64,000 nt of DNA from Actinacidiphila alni (GCF_900112845.1 NZ_FONG01000001.1:248001-312000); one strand, 5' to 3'; shown: positions 26,331 through 36,064, counted from the stretch's first letter. The notes: generated from the sequence alone by a model not told the origin. Translations and numbers: made by a program.

Positions 26331-26741
26331 ATGAGGAATCGCGTGACGCGCGTCAATCCGCTGGCGCTGCACGAAACCCCCGGCTATCACCACATCACCG
26401 TCGTCGAGGCCGGGCGCACCGCGTATCTGGCGGGGCAGTGCCCGCTGGACGCGGCGGGCGGGCTCGTCGGCCCCGACGACCCCGCCGCGCAGGCCCGGCA
26501 GGTGGCGGCGAACGCGCTGACGGCACTCCGCGCGGTCGGCGCGGGCCCCGAGGATGTGGTCCGCTCGGTGATCTACGTGGTCAGCGACGAGCGCGAGGTG
26601 CTCTCGGAGGTGTGGGACACCCTCAACGCCTCGCCGCTGGGCCGCGCCTTCAGCACCGCGAGCACCCTGCTCGGGGTGGCCCGGCTCGGATTCACCGGCC
26701 AGCTCGTCGAGTTGGACCTGACGGCGGCCCTCCAGGACTGA
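26331..26741 (+). CDS. RidA-family protein (enamine/imine deaminase-like)
   Basis: The 136-residue YjgF/YER057c/UK114 protein has the opening NPLALHETPGYHHITVVEAGRTAYLAGQCPLD in two stretches, and ARLGFTGQLVELDLTA at the end. The catalytic Arg of true RidA, in the usual C-terminal RV/PxxxVEI context, appears as GQLVELD without a preceding Arg-Val, so deaminase activity is uncertain. The last codons and stop lie inside a 20-bp tandem repeat. Confidence 0.82.
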   Translation: MRNRVTRVNPLALHETPGYHHITVVEAGRTAYLAGQCPLDAAGGLVGPDDPAAQARQVAANALTALRAVGAGPEDVVRSVIYVVSDEREVLSEVWDTLNASPLGRAFSTASTLLGVARLGFTGQLVELDLTAALQD

Positions 26742-26777
26742 TCGCGGCCCTCCGGGACTGACGGCGGCCCTCCAGAC
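26718..26777. repeat. Three 20-bp tandem repeats across the RidA stop codon
   Basis: Copies at 26718, 26738 and 26758 share CTGA(C/T)(G/C)GCGGCCCTCC. The first encodes the C-terminal LTAALQ and the second and third follow the stop. Since 20 is not a multiple of 3, copy-number change could alter the C-terminus. Confidence 0.85.
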
Positions 26778-26878
26778 CGACCGCGCCCCGCGGCCGGGGA
26801 CGGGCCGCCCGCGTCGGTGCCACCACAGGCCGCCCGCGTCGATGCGATCACGGCGCGCCCGTGCCTACGCTGGACGGC

Positions 26879-27670
26879 ATGACGCACGCACCCTTCATCG
26901 AGATCGACGGCCGCGCCCCGACCGTGGAGGCCATCGCGCCGACACTCGCGGGCTACGGCCACTTCACCGCGATGCAGGTCCGCGGCGGCCGGGTCCGCGG
27001 CCTCGCCTTCCACCTCGAACGACTCGACGGCGCCACCCGGGAGCTGTTCGGCACCGGCCTCGACGGCGAACGCGTCCTGGAGTACGTACGGCACGCGCTG
27101 GCCGGCGCGGGCCGCGAGGACGCCGCCGTAAGGATCAATGTCTTCCAGCCGGGCGACGCGCCCGGCGAACCCGTCGCCGTCCTGGTCGCGGTCCGCCCGC
27201 CGGCCGGCGTCGAACCCGGCCTCAAGCGGCTCAAGTCGGTGCCCTACCAGCGCCCGGCCGCCCACCTCAAGCACGTCGGCGGCTTCGGCCAGGGCTACTT
27301 CGGCCGCCGCGTGGCGACCGCGGGCTACGACGAGGCGCTGCTCGTCGGCCCGGGCGGCGAGATCGCCGAGGGCTCCGTCACCAACATCGGCTTCATCGAC
27401 GGCGAGACCGTCGTCTGGCCCAGCGCCGTCCCCTATCTGCGCGGCATCACCCTCCAGGTGCTCGAAGTCGCCCTGGAACAGGCCGGTGTCCGCCAGGACA
27501 GCCGCCCCCTGCGCCTTGCCGACATCCCCTCCTGCGACGGCGCCTTCATCGCCAACTCCCGCGGCACCGCGATCGTCTCGGAGATCGACGGCGTCCCCCT
27601 GCCGACCACCGCCAAACTCCTTACGCAGGTGGGCGAGTTGTACGATTCCGCGCCGTGGGACACGATCTGA
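26879..27670 (+). CDS. Class IV aminotransferase (PLP-dependent)
   Basis: The 263-residue fold-type IV PLP enzyme is related to branched-chain aminotransferase and aminodeoxychorismate lyase. It has HFTAMQVRGGRVRGLAFHLERL near the N-terminus, PYQRPAAHLKHVGGFGQGYF with the probable PLP-lysine (LKH), EALLVGPGGEIAEGSVTNIGF (the phosphate-binding GxxxEGSxxN), and LRGITLQVLEV. Its substrate is not clear. TACGCT seven bases before the ATG with no Shine-Dalgarno suggests a leaderless transcript. Confidence 0.88.
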   Translation: MTHAPFIEIDGRAPTVEAIAPTLAGYGHFTAMQVRGGRVRGLAFHLERLDGATRELFGTGLDGERVLEYVRHALAGAGREDAAVRINVFQPGDAPGEPVAVLVAVRPPAGVEPGLKRLKSVPYQRPAAHLKHVGGFGQGYFGRRVATAGYDEALLVGPGGEIAEGSVTNIGFIDGETVVWPSAVPYLRGITLQVLEVALEQAGVRQDSRPLRLADIPSCDGAFIANSRGTAIVSEIDGVPLPTTAKLLTQVGELYDSAPWDTI

Positions 27671-27753
27671 CGGGTCGTCGGCCGGGGTAGCCGGAGCGTG
27701 GCGGGCGCGGGCCGCCGTCACCGATCCCCGGTCCCGCGCAGGGCGACCCGCGC

Positions 27754-28662
27754 CTATGCCTCCGGCCGCCCGCCGACCACGGTCACCGCTTCCGCGCCCG
27801 TCCGGCAGCCCGCGGCCACCGCGCCGGCGAGATCCGCGCCGGACAGCCGGGCGGCCAGCAGCCCGCCGGTGAAGGCGTCCCCGGCGCCCGTGGTGTCCAA
27901 AGCGGCGGCCGGCACCCCCGGCACCCGCACCGTCACCTCGCCCCGCTCGGCCGCCAGCGCGCCGCCCGCACCGAGTGTGACCACGACGGTGCCGCCGAGC
28001 GCGGCGCTCAACTCCGCGGCGGCGCGCGCCGGATCGGCCGTCCCGGACAGCAGCGCCGCCTCCGCCTCGTTCGGCAGCAGCAGATCCGTACCTGCGGCAT
28101 CGGCCAGAAAGCGGTCCACGCCGCTGCCGCGCAGAAAACCGGCGGAGGCCGGATCGACGCTGACCGGCAGCGCGCGGGCGCGCGCCGCCCTGCCGACCAG
28201 AGCCGCCAACTCCCGCCCGGGCGACGAGAAGTAGAGATATCCGGACAGGTGGACGTGGGCCGCGTCGTCCAGCAGCGTCTCGTCCCAGTCCTCCGGACCG
28301 AGCCGGAAGGCGGCGCCGCTGTCGGTGACCAGGGTGCGTTCCGCCGCCGCGTCGACCAGCGCGATCACCACCGCCGTGGGCGCCCCGCCGTCGACCCGCA
28401 GCGCCGGTTCCACCCCGGCGCGTACCAGCGCGTCGCGGTGCCAGTCGGCGGAGTCGGCGCCCGCGCGGGCCAGCAGCCGCACCCGGGCGCCGCGGCTCGC
28501 CGCCCAACAGGCCACATTGGCGCCCGCGCCGCCGGGCCGGACCGCGATCCGGGCGGCCGTGTCGGTGTCGGCGGCCAGCGGCTCGGTGTGCCGCGCCACC
28601 ACATCGGTCACGACGTCGCCGACCACCAGCAGCCCGCGCCCGCGCGGCGACCCGGCCGTCAT
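27754..28662 (-). CDS. PfkB-family carbohydrate kinase, probable pseudouridine kinase
   Basis: The 302-residue ribokinase-fold enzyme has GGAGANVACWAASRG (sugar-binding PfkB signature 1) near residue 45 and DTTGAGDAFTGGLLAARLSG (signature 2 with the catalytic Asp) near 245. Its ATG overlaps the TGA of psuG (ATGA), so the two are co-translated. Pairing with psuG suggests it phosphorylates pseudouridine to the 5'-phosphate that PsuG cleaves; by sequence alone it could also be a ribose-type kinase. Confidence 0.82.
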   Translation of the reverse strand: MTAGSPRGRGLLVVGDVVTDVVARHTEPLAADTDTAARIAVRPGGAGANVACWAASRGARVRLLARAGADSADWHRDALVRAGVEPALRVDGGAPTAVVIALVDAAAERTLVTDSGAAFRLGPEDWDETLLDDAAHVHLSGYLYFSSPGRELAALVGRAARARALPVSVDPASAGFLRGSGVDRFLADAAGTDLLLPNEAEAALLSGTADPARAAAELSAALGGTVVVTLGAGGALAAERGEVTVRVPGVPAAALDTTGAGDAFTGGLLAARLSGADLAGAVAAGCRTGAEAVTVVGGRPEA

Positions 28663-29615
28663 CCGCGCCGCGACCAGTGCACCGCGATCCCGGCCGCCAG
28701 CTCGACATTGCCGCGTACCGCCGCCAGATTCGCCTCCAGCGACGCGCCCCCGGTGTGCTCGGTGAGGTAGCCGAGCAGGAAGGGCGTGATCGCCTGGCCG
28801 GTGACGCCCCCGGCGTCCGCCGCCGCCAGCGCGTCCGCCAGCACCCGGTCGTGCAGTGCCGGGTCGAGCTGCTGGTCGCGCGGCACCGGATTGGCCACGA
28901 TCAGCGCCGACTCGTGCCCGCCGAGCGCGTCCTGGGCGGCCATCACCTCGGCGACCTGCTGCGGCGACTCCACCGTCCAGTCCACCGGTTCGCCCGAGTC
29001 GCTGAGATAGAAGCCGGGGAAGCGGGCGGTGCCGAAGCCGAGCACCCCGATGCCCAGCGTCTCCAGGCGCTGCAAGGTGGCGGGCACGTCGAGGATCGAT
29101 TTCACGCCCGCGCACACCACGGTGATCCGGGTCCTGGCCAGCAGCCCGAGGTCGGCGGACTCGTCCTGCACGGTCACCCAGTCGCGGTGCACCCCGCCGA
29201 GCCCGCCGGTCCCGAACACCCGGATGCCGGCGCGTGCGGCGAGGAACGCGGTGCCCGACACCGTCGTCGCCCCACTGGCGCCGGTCGCGAGCGCGGGCGC
29301 CAGATCGCGGAAGCCGAGCTTGCGCAGCGAGGAGTCCTCGGCGACCCGCTCGACGTGCTCCTTCGTCAGACCCACCCGCGGCACCCCGTCGAGCACGGCC
29401 ACCGTCGCCGGCACCGCTCCCTGCGCCCTGACGATCTCCTCCAGCTCCCCCGCCACCGCCAGATTGCGCGGCCGGGGCAGGCCGTGCGCGATGATCGTCG
29501 ACTCCAGGGCGACGACCGGCGCGCCGCGCCCGACGGCCTCGCGCACCTCGTCGGACAGCACGACGGCCGACGGGGGACCCGGTACTTCGTTCGGTACTGA
29601 TCCGGATGTGCTCAT
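28659..29615 (-). CDS. psuG: Pseudouridine-5'-phosphate glycosidase PsuG
   Basis: The 318-residue PsuG reversibly converts pseudouridine 5'-phosphate to uracil and ribose 5-phosphate. Family segments: VVALESTIIAHGLPRPRNLAVA, GATTVSGTAFLAARAGIRVFGTGGLGGVHR in adjacent blocks, CAGVKSILDVPATLQRLETLG (catalytic Lys), FYLSDSGEPVDWTV, and ANPVPRDQQLDPA. The ATG follows AGGTAGGG. The downstream PfkB kinase overlaps its stop, forming a psuG-psuK salvage operon. Confidence 0.96.
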   Translation of the reverse strand: MSTSGSVPNEVPGPPSAVVLSDEVREAVGRGAPVVALESTIIAHGLPRPRNLAVAGELEEIVRAQGAVPATVAVLDGVPRVGLTKEHVERVAEDSSLRKLGFRDLAPALATGASGATTVSGTAFLAARAGIRVFGTGGLGGVHRDWVTVQDESADLGLLARTRITVVCAGVKSILDVPATLQRLETLGIGVLGFGTARFPGFYLSDSGEPVDWTVESPQQVAEVMAAQDALGGHESALIVANPVPRDQQLDPALHDRVLADALAAADAGGVTGQAITPFLLGYLTEHTGGASLEANLAAVRGNVELAAGIAVHWSRRG

Positions 29616-29802
29616 GATCCCTACCTGGCGCAATCCCGCCCCCGCCAAACCTCCACCGCCCGACCGGGCGCCCGGCCGGCCCCCGACCGGTGGGCCCGCC
29701 GCCCGGCCGGGCCCACCGCATCGGGATGTCGGCGGCGACGGATCTGTGCGACCTTTGGAGGGGCCGTTCGATCCGCCGGACGGGCCGCAGGGGAGGTAGC
29801 CG

Positions 29803-30684
29803 GTGCGGGAGATCGTGTCTGCGGCGGACGGCCGGCAGTTGACGGTGGAGACCAGCGGCGATCCGCACGGCAAGGCGGTGTTCCTGCTGCACGGGACACC
29901 CGGCAGCAGACTGGGTCCGGCGCCGCGCGGGGTGATGCTCTATCAGCAGGGCGTCCGGCTGATCGCCTACGACCGCCCCGGGTACGGCAGTTCCGACCGG
30001 CTGGCGCACCGTACGGTCGCCGATGTCGCCGTCGACGTGGCGGCGATCGCCGACGCGCTGGGCGTGGACCGCTTCGCCGTCGTGGGGCGCTCCGGCGGCG
30101 GACCGCACGCGCTGGCCTGCGCGGCGATGCTGCCCGACCGGGTGACCCGGGCCGCCGCGCTGGTCAGCCTCGCACCGCAGGAGGCCGAGGGGCTCGACTG
30201 GTTCGCCGGCATGTCACCGTCGAACATCGCCGAGTACACCACCGCGGCCGGCGGCCCCGAGCGGCTGGCCGCCAGCCTGGAACCGCGCTCGCAGGAGATC
30301 CGCGCCGACCCCGTACGGCTGCTCACCCAGCTGAAGTGGGAGCTGACCGGGCCGGACCGTCGGGTCGTCTCCGACGCCGGGGTGCGGGCCATGCTGGTGC
30401 GCAACTACCGGGAGGCGCTGCGGACATCGGCGGACGGCTGGATCGACGACGCGGTCGCCTTCTGCAATCCGTGGGGCTTCGACCCGGCGGACATCTCGGT
30501 GCCGGTGCTGCTCTGGCACGGCGAGGAGGACGTCTTCTCACCGGTCAGCCACTCCCGCTGGCTGGCGAACCGCATCCCCGGCGTCACCGCGGTCCTGGAG
30601 CCGGACGCGGCGCACTTCACCGCGCTGCGCGTGCTGCCCGACATCCTCACCTGGCTGCTCACCGACCGGCCCTGGGCCGCCTGA
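29803..30684 (+). CDS. Alpha/beta hydrolase
   Basis: The 293-residue hydrolase has the oxyanion-hole FLLHGTPGSRLG, the nucleophile elbow VVGRSGGGPHAL (Ser at about residue 93), an acidic residue in LLWHGEEDVFSP, and a C-terminal His in PDAAHFTAL. The substrate is unknown. A strong GGGGAGG precedes the GTG by about 6 bases. It diverges from psuG with 187 bases between the two starts, and converges on fxsT. Confidence 0.9.
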   Translation: MREIVSAADGRQLTVETSGDPHGKAVFLLHGTPGSRLGPAPRGVMLYQQGVRLIAYDRPGYGSSDRLAHRTVADVAVDVAAIADALGVDRFAVVGRSGGGPHALACAAMLPDRVTRAAALVSLAPQEAEGLDWFAGMSPSNIAEYTTAAGGPERLAASLEPRSQEIRADPVRLLTQLKWELTGPDRRVVSDAGVRAMLVRNYREALRTSADGWIDDAVAFCNPWGFDPADISVPVLLWHGEEDVFSPVSHSRWLANRIPGVTAVLEPDAAHFTALRVLPDILTWLLTDRPWAA

Positions 30685-30725
30685 GACCGGCCGAAGGCGC
30701 CGGGACCGTACGCGGGCGCCCGCCG

Positions 30726-33700
30726 TCACACCACCGGCGGTTCGAGGTCCCGGTAGACGCGCTTGAGCTCGTCCACCGACTGCGTGTACGGGTGATCGGT
30801 GCCGATCAGCCGCGCCAACTCCTCGCGCGCCGCCCGGTGTTCGCGGTCCGATTCCTCGCCGCGGCCCAACTCCCGCAAGGTCAGTGCGAGATTGGCCCGG
30901 CAGATCACCGTCTCCGGATGGTCCGCGCGCAGCTTCAGCCGGAAGCCGGCCATCGCCGTGCGCTCCAGCTCCTCCGCGCGCTCCGGATGCCCCAGCTCGG
31001 CCAGCACATTGGCGAAGTTCACCATGCAGGACAGCGTGTACGGGTGGTTCGCGCCCAGCACTTCGCCGAGGGTGACCAGATTCTGCTCAAGCACCTCGCG
31101 CGCCCGGTCGAGATTCCCCGCCCCGCGCAGGCAGATGCCCAGATTGTTCTCGGCCGCGAGCGTCATCGGGTGCCGCACACCGGGCGCTATCCGGTACTTC
31201 TCGATGACCTCCTCGGCCATCTCCAGCGCCTTGTCACGGTCGTTGGTCGCGTACAGGTCGGCGGCCAGATTCAGGGTGCAGGCCAGGAAGTCCGGTGTGA
31301 TCAGGTCGGAGTACTTCTCCTCGTACCGCTTGCGGGTGTTGGTGGTCAGCCGCAGCGCGTCCTCCAGTTTGCCGGCCTTGCGCAGCGACACCGCCAGGCT
31401 CTTGGCCGTCCGCAGCGTGTCGGGGAAGTCCTTGCCCAGCACGTCCTTGTACGCCTCGTAGCAGCTGCTCAGCAGCTCGGCGGAATCCTTGTAGTCCCCG
31501 GCCTCGCGCAGGTCGCGGGCGAGATTGCCGGTGGAGAACAGCGTGTACGGGTGGTTGACGCCGAGCACCAGCCGGCGGCGCCGCAAGGTGTCCTGGTCGA
31601 TGTCGCGGGCCTCGTAGCAGTCCCCGACCATGCGCAGGCACACCCCGAGGTTGTTGGCGGCGGCGAGCGTACGCGGATGGTCCTCGCCCAGCAGGTCCTT
31701 GAAGCCTTTGTACGCCTGCCGGGCCATCTCCAGCGCCTCGTCGAACCTGCCGAGCGTGCTGAGGTCGGTGGCCAGGCCCGTGGTGGTCATCAGGGTGTGC
31801 GTGTCGGGCTTGCCCGGCCGGTCGAGATTGGCCTGCTGCCAGCGCAGGATCAGCTCGTCCTTCTCGCACGCCTCCACGTACTTCCCCTGCGAGCGGAGGA
31901 TGTTGGCGAGGTGGAAGTCGAGGTAGTGGTTCTGCCGCTCGAAGTAGCGGCGCCGCATCGGCGACTCGGCGGACATGTCCCGTTCGCGCCACTGCCGGTC
32001 GAGCTGCGCGCCCAGTGACCACGCCGCGTCCAGGTCGCCGCGCTTCCACAGATACCGCACCCGGTCGATGAGCAGCTGACGGGTGTCCGGCTCGTCGCAG
32101 GTGCTGGCCTCGGAGGCGTCCAGATGCGGCCAGATCTCACCGAAGCGGTTCCAGTTGTCCGGGTCGTCGGTGTCGCCCTGGATGGGCCGGGCGCCCACCA
32201 GGATCTTGTGCACCTCATGCATCGTCACCTCCCGTTCGTCCTCCGAGAGTTGGGCCCGCATCACGGTCTGCACCAGTCGGTGCACCTGGATGCTGCGGGT
32301 CGCCTGGTCGACCTTGGCCAGCGCGAAACGGCTCAGCTCCTGGATGAGCTGCCCGAGATTGAGCCGGTCCTGGAGGCTCTCGTCGTACGGCACCAGGGCG
32401 TCCAGCATCTGGTCGCTGTAGAGCAGATTGCCGGAGATCGGCTCCGGCGCGAAGAACGCGCACAGCTCCAGCAGCCGGACGGCGGCGGGGGAGCGGCTCT
32501 TGAGCCGGGTGATGGAGATGTTCCAGGTGGCGGCGACCGGCTCCGGGTAGCCCGGCGGGCGGCTGAGCGACAGCACCCGGGTGGCCTGGTCCTTCAGCTC
32601 CTTCAGGTAGTCCTCGACGGTCGTCGGGGTCTCCGCCAGCCACGCCCCGGCCTGTTCCACCGCGAGCGGCAGGTCGCCGACGGCCGCCGCGACCTGGTCG
32701 GCGCCCTCCCGGCCGATGTGCGGCGCGCGCCGCAGGAGGTGCTCGACGCTCTCCTCGCGCTTGAAGACGTCGACCTCGAGGGAATTGCCGAGCTGCGACC
32801 AGTTCTGGTTGCGGGAGGTGAGCAGGACGTGGCCGCGGCCGCCGGGCAGGAAACCGCGGATGCTCTCGGGGTCGTCGGCGTTGTCGAAGACCAGCAGCCA
32901 GCGTCCTGGCACCTCGACATTGCGGAGGTAGGCCAGCGCCTCCTGGGCCGCCGCCGACATGTCGTCGCCGACCGGCAGCCGCAGCCGCCGCGCCAGCTCC
33001 GCCAGCGAGGTCGTCACCAGCTCCGTCTGCTCCGAGGAGATCCACCAGATCAGGTCGTAGGCGCCCATGAACCGGTGCACGTACTCCAGCGCGATCTGGG
33101 TCTTGCCGACACCGCCGAGCCCGAACAGCGTCTGCGGGCGCGGCAGCACGATGGTCATACCGCTGCCCAGGCCCTCACGGATGAGGGTGAGCACGGTGCT
33201 GCGGCCGGTGAAGGTGAGATTGCGCGGCGGCACGCTCACCACCTGCGGCAGCCTGCCGGGGAAGCGGGGCTGCGGCGTACCGTCGTCGCGCAGGTCGTCC
33301 TCGCCCGGCCGGGGGGTCCAGCCGAGGACCCGTAACAGCGCCTTGGCGGCGCTGTCCTCGTCGGGCCCCACCAGGTCCACCGGGGCCCGGTCGGACAGCG
33401 GCGGATGCAGCCGCACGTCTCCGACCTTGACCGGTACCAGACCGTGCCGCGCATTGTTGGGGTCGGCGGCGACGGCCGCCTCCCACACCGCGCGCGCGTC
33501 GGCGGAACCGAGGGCGTTGGCGGACAGCAGCACCACCGTACGGGTGGCGCCGGCGCCGGACGCGGCGGCGTCGGTGGGTGTCATGCCGCCGTCGGCCGCC
33601 GGGTCACCCGCGGCGGTCTCCTGTGGCAGCACCCGGAATCCGGCCCGCCTGAGCAGCGCCTCGACCCACTCCGCCCACACCAGGTCCTCGGGCACATGGC

Positions 33701-34718
33701 TGAGCCGGATGTCGGCGGAGACCGGCGGACGGTAGGGCCGGGTGAACTGGCCGCGGTGGAACAGCCGGACGTCCTCGGGCATCGGCGGCAGCGCGGTGAC
33801 GTCATTGCCGCTGATCACCGCCGTCAGCCGTTCGAAGGCCGACAGCAGCGAACTGGTCAGCCCGGTCGCGTCGCCGAAGGTCGCCAGCGTCTCCTCGTAG
33901 TTGTAGTACGAGCGGTACGGGATCTCGACCGATCCCCAGTACCGGGTCGTCTCCTCCTCGGTCAGCCCGCCGGGCAGCCCCTCGAACCTGGCCCTGGCCA
34001 GCCACCGCCCGGCGTCCGCCTTCTCCTTCTCGCCCTCGTCGATCCGCATGGGCACCGGCAGGATGCGGATGTCGCGCTGGTGGTAGCGGCGGCTGATGTC
34101 CTGCGCGACCTTGGCGGCACCGTCGATGCTCTGGCCGCTGAGCGTGAAGCAGTCCACCAGCACATCGGGCAGGACCACCGTGCAGATGTCGGCGATGTCG
34201 CTGATGCCGGTACGGCTGTCGATCAGGATGTAGTCGTAGTACCGCTTCATGTCGGCGCGCAGCGCCTCGAAGAACTGCCCGCCCTGCAACCGGTCGAAGA
34301 AGTTGTCCCAGTCGAAATTGCTCACGGCCGCCGAGTAGGTGCGGTCCTGCCGCCCGGCCGAGACGAAGTCCAGCGTGCCGCCGTCGGGGAATTCCCAGGC
34401 CAGCGAGACCGCGTGCTTCCTGATCGCGGCGGACGCGCGCAGCCAGTCGGCGGACCGCGGGCCGGGGTTGACCGCCTCCTCCGCGAAGTCCTTGATGAGT
34501 TCGATGACGCCGGTGGTCGCCTCCAGCGTCGACGGGTCGAGGAAGGGATGGAAGAAGCGGTGCAGGCCCGGCGCCTCCAGGTCCCAGTCGACGGTCAGCA
34601 CCCGCTTCCCCGCGGCGGCCAGGATCCAGGCGGTGTTCGCGAGCGCCATCGTCCGGCCGGTGCCGCCCTTGTACGAGTAGAAGGTGACGATCGTTCCGTC
34701 ACGGCTGCCGGTCGTCAT
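30726..34718 (-). CDS. fxsT: FxsT: ParA-like / TIR-like / NB-ARC / TPR protein of the FxSxx-COOH system
   Basis: The protein has 1330 residues. (1) A ParA/MinD-like NTPase (residues 8-320) with IVTFYSYKGGTGRTMALAN; the P-loop Lys is Arg. (2) A TIR/SEFIR-like domain (about 345-480: IRLSHVPEDLVWAEWVEALL, TRTVVLLSANAL). (3) An NB-ARC STAND ATPase (about 505-800: LFGLGGVGKTQIAL, Walker B WLLVFDNADDPE, GHVLLTSRNQNW). (4) About ten TPR units (970-1330) with repeated G..HP.TL..NLA motifs. The layout is that of NLR-like sensors: TPRs sense, NB-ARC switches, TIR signals. Its ATG overlaps the fxsC stop (ATGA). A TTA codon lies at 33333-33335, in the TIR-like part. Confidence 0.92.
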   Translation of the reverse strand: MTTGSRDGTIVTFYSYKGGTGRTMALANTAWILAAAGKRVLTVDWDLEAPGLHRFFHPFLDPSTLEATTGVIELIKDFAEEAVNPGPRSADWLRASAAIRKHAVSLAWEFPDGGTLDFVSAGRQDRTYSAAVSNFDWDNFFDRLQGGQFFEALRADMKRYYDYILIDSRTGISDIADICTVVLPDVLVDCFTLSGQSIDGAAKVAQDISRRYHQRDIRILPVPMRIDEGEKEKADAGRWLARARFEGLPGGLTEEETTRYWGSVEIPYRSYYNYEETLATFGDATGLTSSLLSAFERLTAVISGNDVTALPPMPEDVRLFHRGQFTRPYRPPVSADIRLSHVPEDLVWAEWVEALLRRAGFRVLPQETAAGDPAADGGMTPTDAAASGAGATRTVVLLSANALGSADARAVWEAAVAADPNNARHGLVPVKVGDVRLHPPLSDRAPVDLVGPDEDSAAKALLRVLGWTPRPGEDDLRDDGTPQPRFPGRLPQVVSVPPRNLTFTGRSTVLTLIREGLGSGMTIVLPRPQTLFGLGGVGKTQIALEYVHRFMGAYDLIWWISSEQTELVTTSLAELARRLRLPVGDDMSAAAQEALAYLRNVEVPGRWLLVFDNADDPESIRGFLPGGRGHVLLTSRNQNWSQLGNSLEVDVFKREESVEHLLRRAPHIGREGADQVAAAVGDLPLAVEQAGAWLAETPTTVEDYLKELKDQATRVLSLSRPPGYPEPVAATWNISITRLKSRSPAAVRLLELCAFFAPEPISGNLLYSDQMLDALVPYDESLQDRLNLGQLIQELSRFALAKVDQATRSIQVHRLVQTVMRAQLSEDEREVTMHEVHKILVGARPIQGDTDDPDNWNRFGEIWPHLDASEASTCDEPDTRQLLIDRVRYLWKRGDLDAAWSLGAQLDRQWRERDMSAESPMRRRYFERQNHYLDFHLANILRSQGKYVEACEKDELILRWQQANLDRPGKPDTHTLMTTTGLATDLSTLGRFDEALEMARQAYKGFKDLLGEDHPRTLAAANNLGVCLRMVGDCYEARDIDQDTLRRRRLVLGVNHPYTLFSTGNLARDLREAGDYKDSAELLSSCYEAYKDVLGKDFPDTLRTAKSLAVSLRKAGKLEDALRLTTNTRKRYEEKYSDLITPDFLACTLNLAADLYATNDRDKALEMAEEVIEKYRIAPGVRHPMTLAAENNLGICLRGAGNLDRAREVLEQNLVTLGEVLGANHPYTLSCMVNFANVLAELGHPERAEELERTAMAGFRLKLRADHPETVICRANLALTLRELGRGEESDREHRAAREELARLIGTDHPYTQSVDELKRVYRDLEPPVV

Positions 34719-35989
34719 CGCGAGTCCTCCTGGTCGTCGTCCACCGGGTCCCCGGCGAGCAGCCGGAAGCGTTCGGTGCGCGGGCCGTCCGGCGGATACG
34801 CCGGCGCGTGCTTGACGTACTGCGCGGCGGACCACTCCACCAGCTCGGGCAGGATGTCGGTGAGCGCCTCGATGCTGTGCACGCCGTGCGCGGCCGACCG
34901 GCAGACCGGCGGGCCCTCGCCGGTGCCCCTGGGCATCGTCTCCAGCAGCCCCGACGCGAGCCGGTCCTCCGCGTCCAGGCTCTCCGGGTCGTCCCGGTTC
35001 CACGGCACGACCACACCCGTCCACGGGCGGCGGGCGGCGTCGAACCTGCCGAGCCGCCGGCGCCACGCCGGGTCGTCCATCGTCCACCGGTCGACCAGCA
35101 TGATCTCCGGCCCCTCGACGACCGGTGTGTGGCCGTTGCCGGGATCGGGTTCCTCCGCCAGCGACACCAGCGTGGACTCGTAGTCGAAGCTGCGCGCCAG
35201 ATCGGCGGCGACCGCGGGCAGCGGGCGGGCCGACGTGGGGTGGAAGGGGTTCCAGTCGGTGGCGTGCTGCCCGTAGAAGTCGGCGCTGCGGCCCGCCGGG
35301 AGCCGGTCGCGGGTGCCCGCGGCCACCGCGATCCGCAGACTGCGGGTGCCGCGGGGTGTGCCGAAGGCGCTGGGGATGCGCCGGTAGTCGACCGGCTGGC
35401 CCGGCTCCACACCGCTGTTCTCCGCCACCTTGACGATCCGCTTGGCCAGTTCGTAGACGGCCAGCTCGTAGTCGCCGCGGAACATGCTGAGTTTGATCAG
35501 CCCGTACAGGCCCTCGGTGGCGTAGGCGGCGCCGAGCGCGGTGTGGTTGAACTGCAGCCGTTCCGCGGCCATCGGCAGCCGCTGCGGCTCGACCGGCACC
35601 CACAGCGCGGGCACGATCGCCTCCGCCGCCCGGTTGCTGCGGGCGTGCTGCTGGATGGCCCGCTGCGAGAAGGCGTACCACTCCTTGCCGCACATCGAAC
35701 TGGCGAAGTAGCGCGGCGAGAAGAGCGGCACGAACACCCGGCAGCCCGCCAGCGAGTCCGACAGCCGCTCCGACCAGCCCTCGCCCGACCGGATGTCGCG
35801 GTCCATGAAACCGACGGTGGCGTCCGCGCCGAGATCGGTCAGCGCCAGGACATGGGCGCACAGGTCCTTGTAGAGCTGGCCGACCCACAGATCGGGATCG
35901 GGAACGGAGGAGTCCGAGCGCGGTGTGTGCGCATAGCTCAGAAAGAAGTACGGAGCCGCGTCGGCCCGCCGTTGTCCTGATATGAGCAC
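34715..35989 (-). CDS. fxsC: FxsC: TIR-like protein of the FxSxx-COOH system
   Basis: The 424-residue protein begins with a TIR-like fold: PYFFLSYAHTPR, GFMDRDIRSGEGWSERLSDSL, CRVFVPLFSPRYFASSMCGKEW (about residues 15-125), where the Glu of CGKEW sits at the catalytic-Glu position of TIR NADases. The C-terminal half has conserved LVDRWTMDDPAWRRRL and VVVPWNRDDPE of unknown role. The GTG start has GGGGGA 5 bases upstream. It lies between the acetyltransferase gene and fxsT, overlapping the latter. Confidence 0.9.
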   Translation of the reverse strand: MLISGQRRADAAPYFFLSYAHTPRSDSSVPDPDLWVGQLYKDLCAHVLALTDLGADATVGFMDRDIRSGEGWSERLSDSLAGCRVFVPLFSPRYFASSMCGKEWYAFSQRAIQQHARSNRAAEAIVPALWVPVEPQRLPMAAERLQFNHTALGAAYATEGLYGLIKLSMFRGDYELAVYELAKRIVKVAENSGVEPGQPVDYRRIPSAFGTPRGTRSLRIAVAAGTRDRLPAGRSADFYGQHATDWNPFHPTSARPLPAVAADLARSFDYESTLVSLAEEPDPGNGHTPVVEGPEIMLVDRWTMDDPAWRRRLGRFDAARRPWTGVVVPWNRDDPESLDAEDRLASGLLETMPRGTGEGPPVCRSAAHGVHSIEALTDILPELVEWSAAQYVKHAPAYPPDGPRTERFRLLAGDPVDDDQEDSR

Positions 35990-36064
35990 GCGCGTCCCCC
36001 ACGGCCTTCGGATGCGGACAGTGTAGGAACGACAGGGCCGTGTCCGGAACAAGAATGCGCGGAA

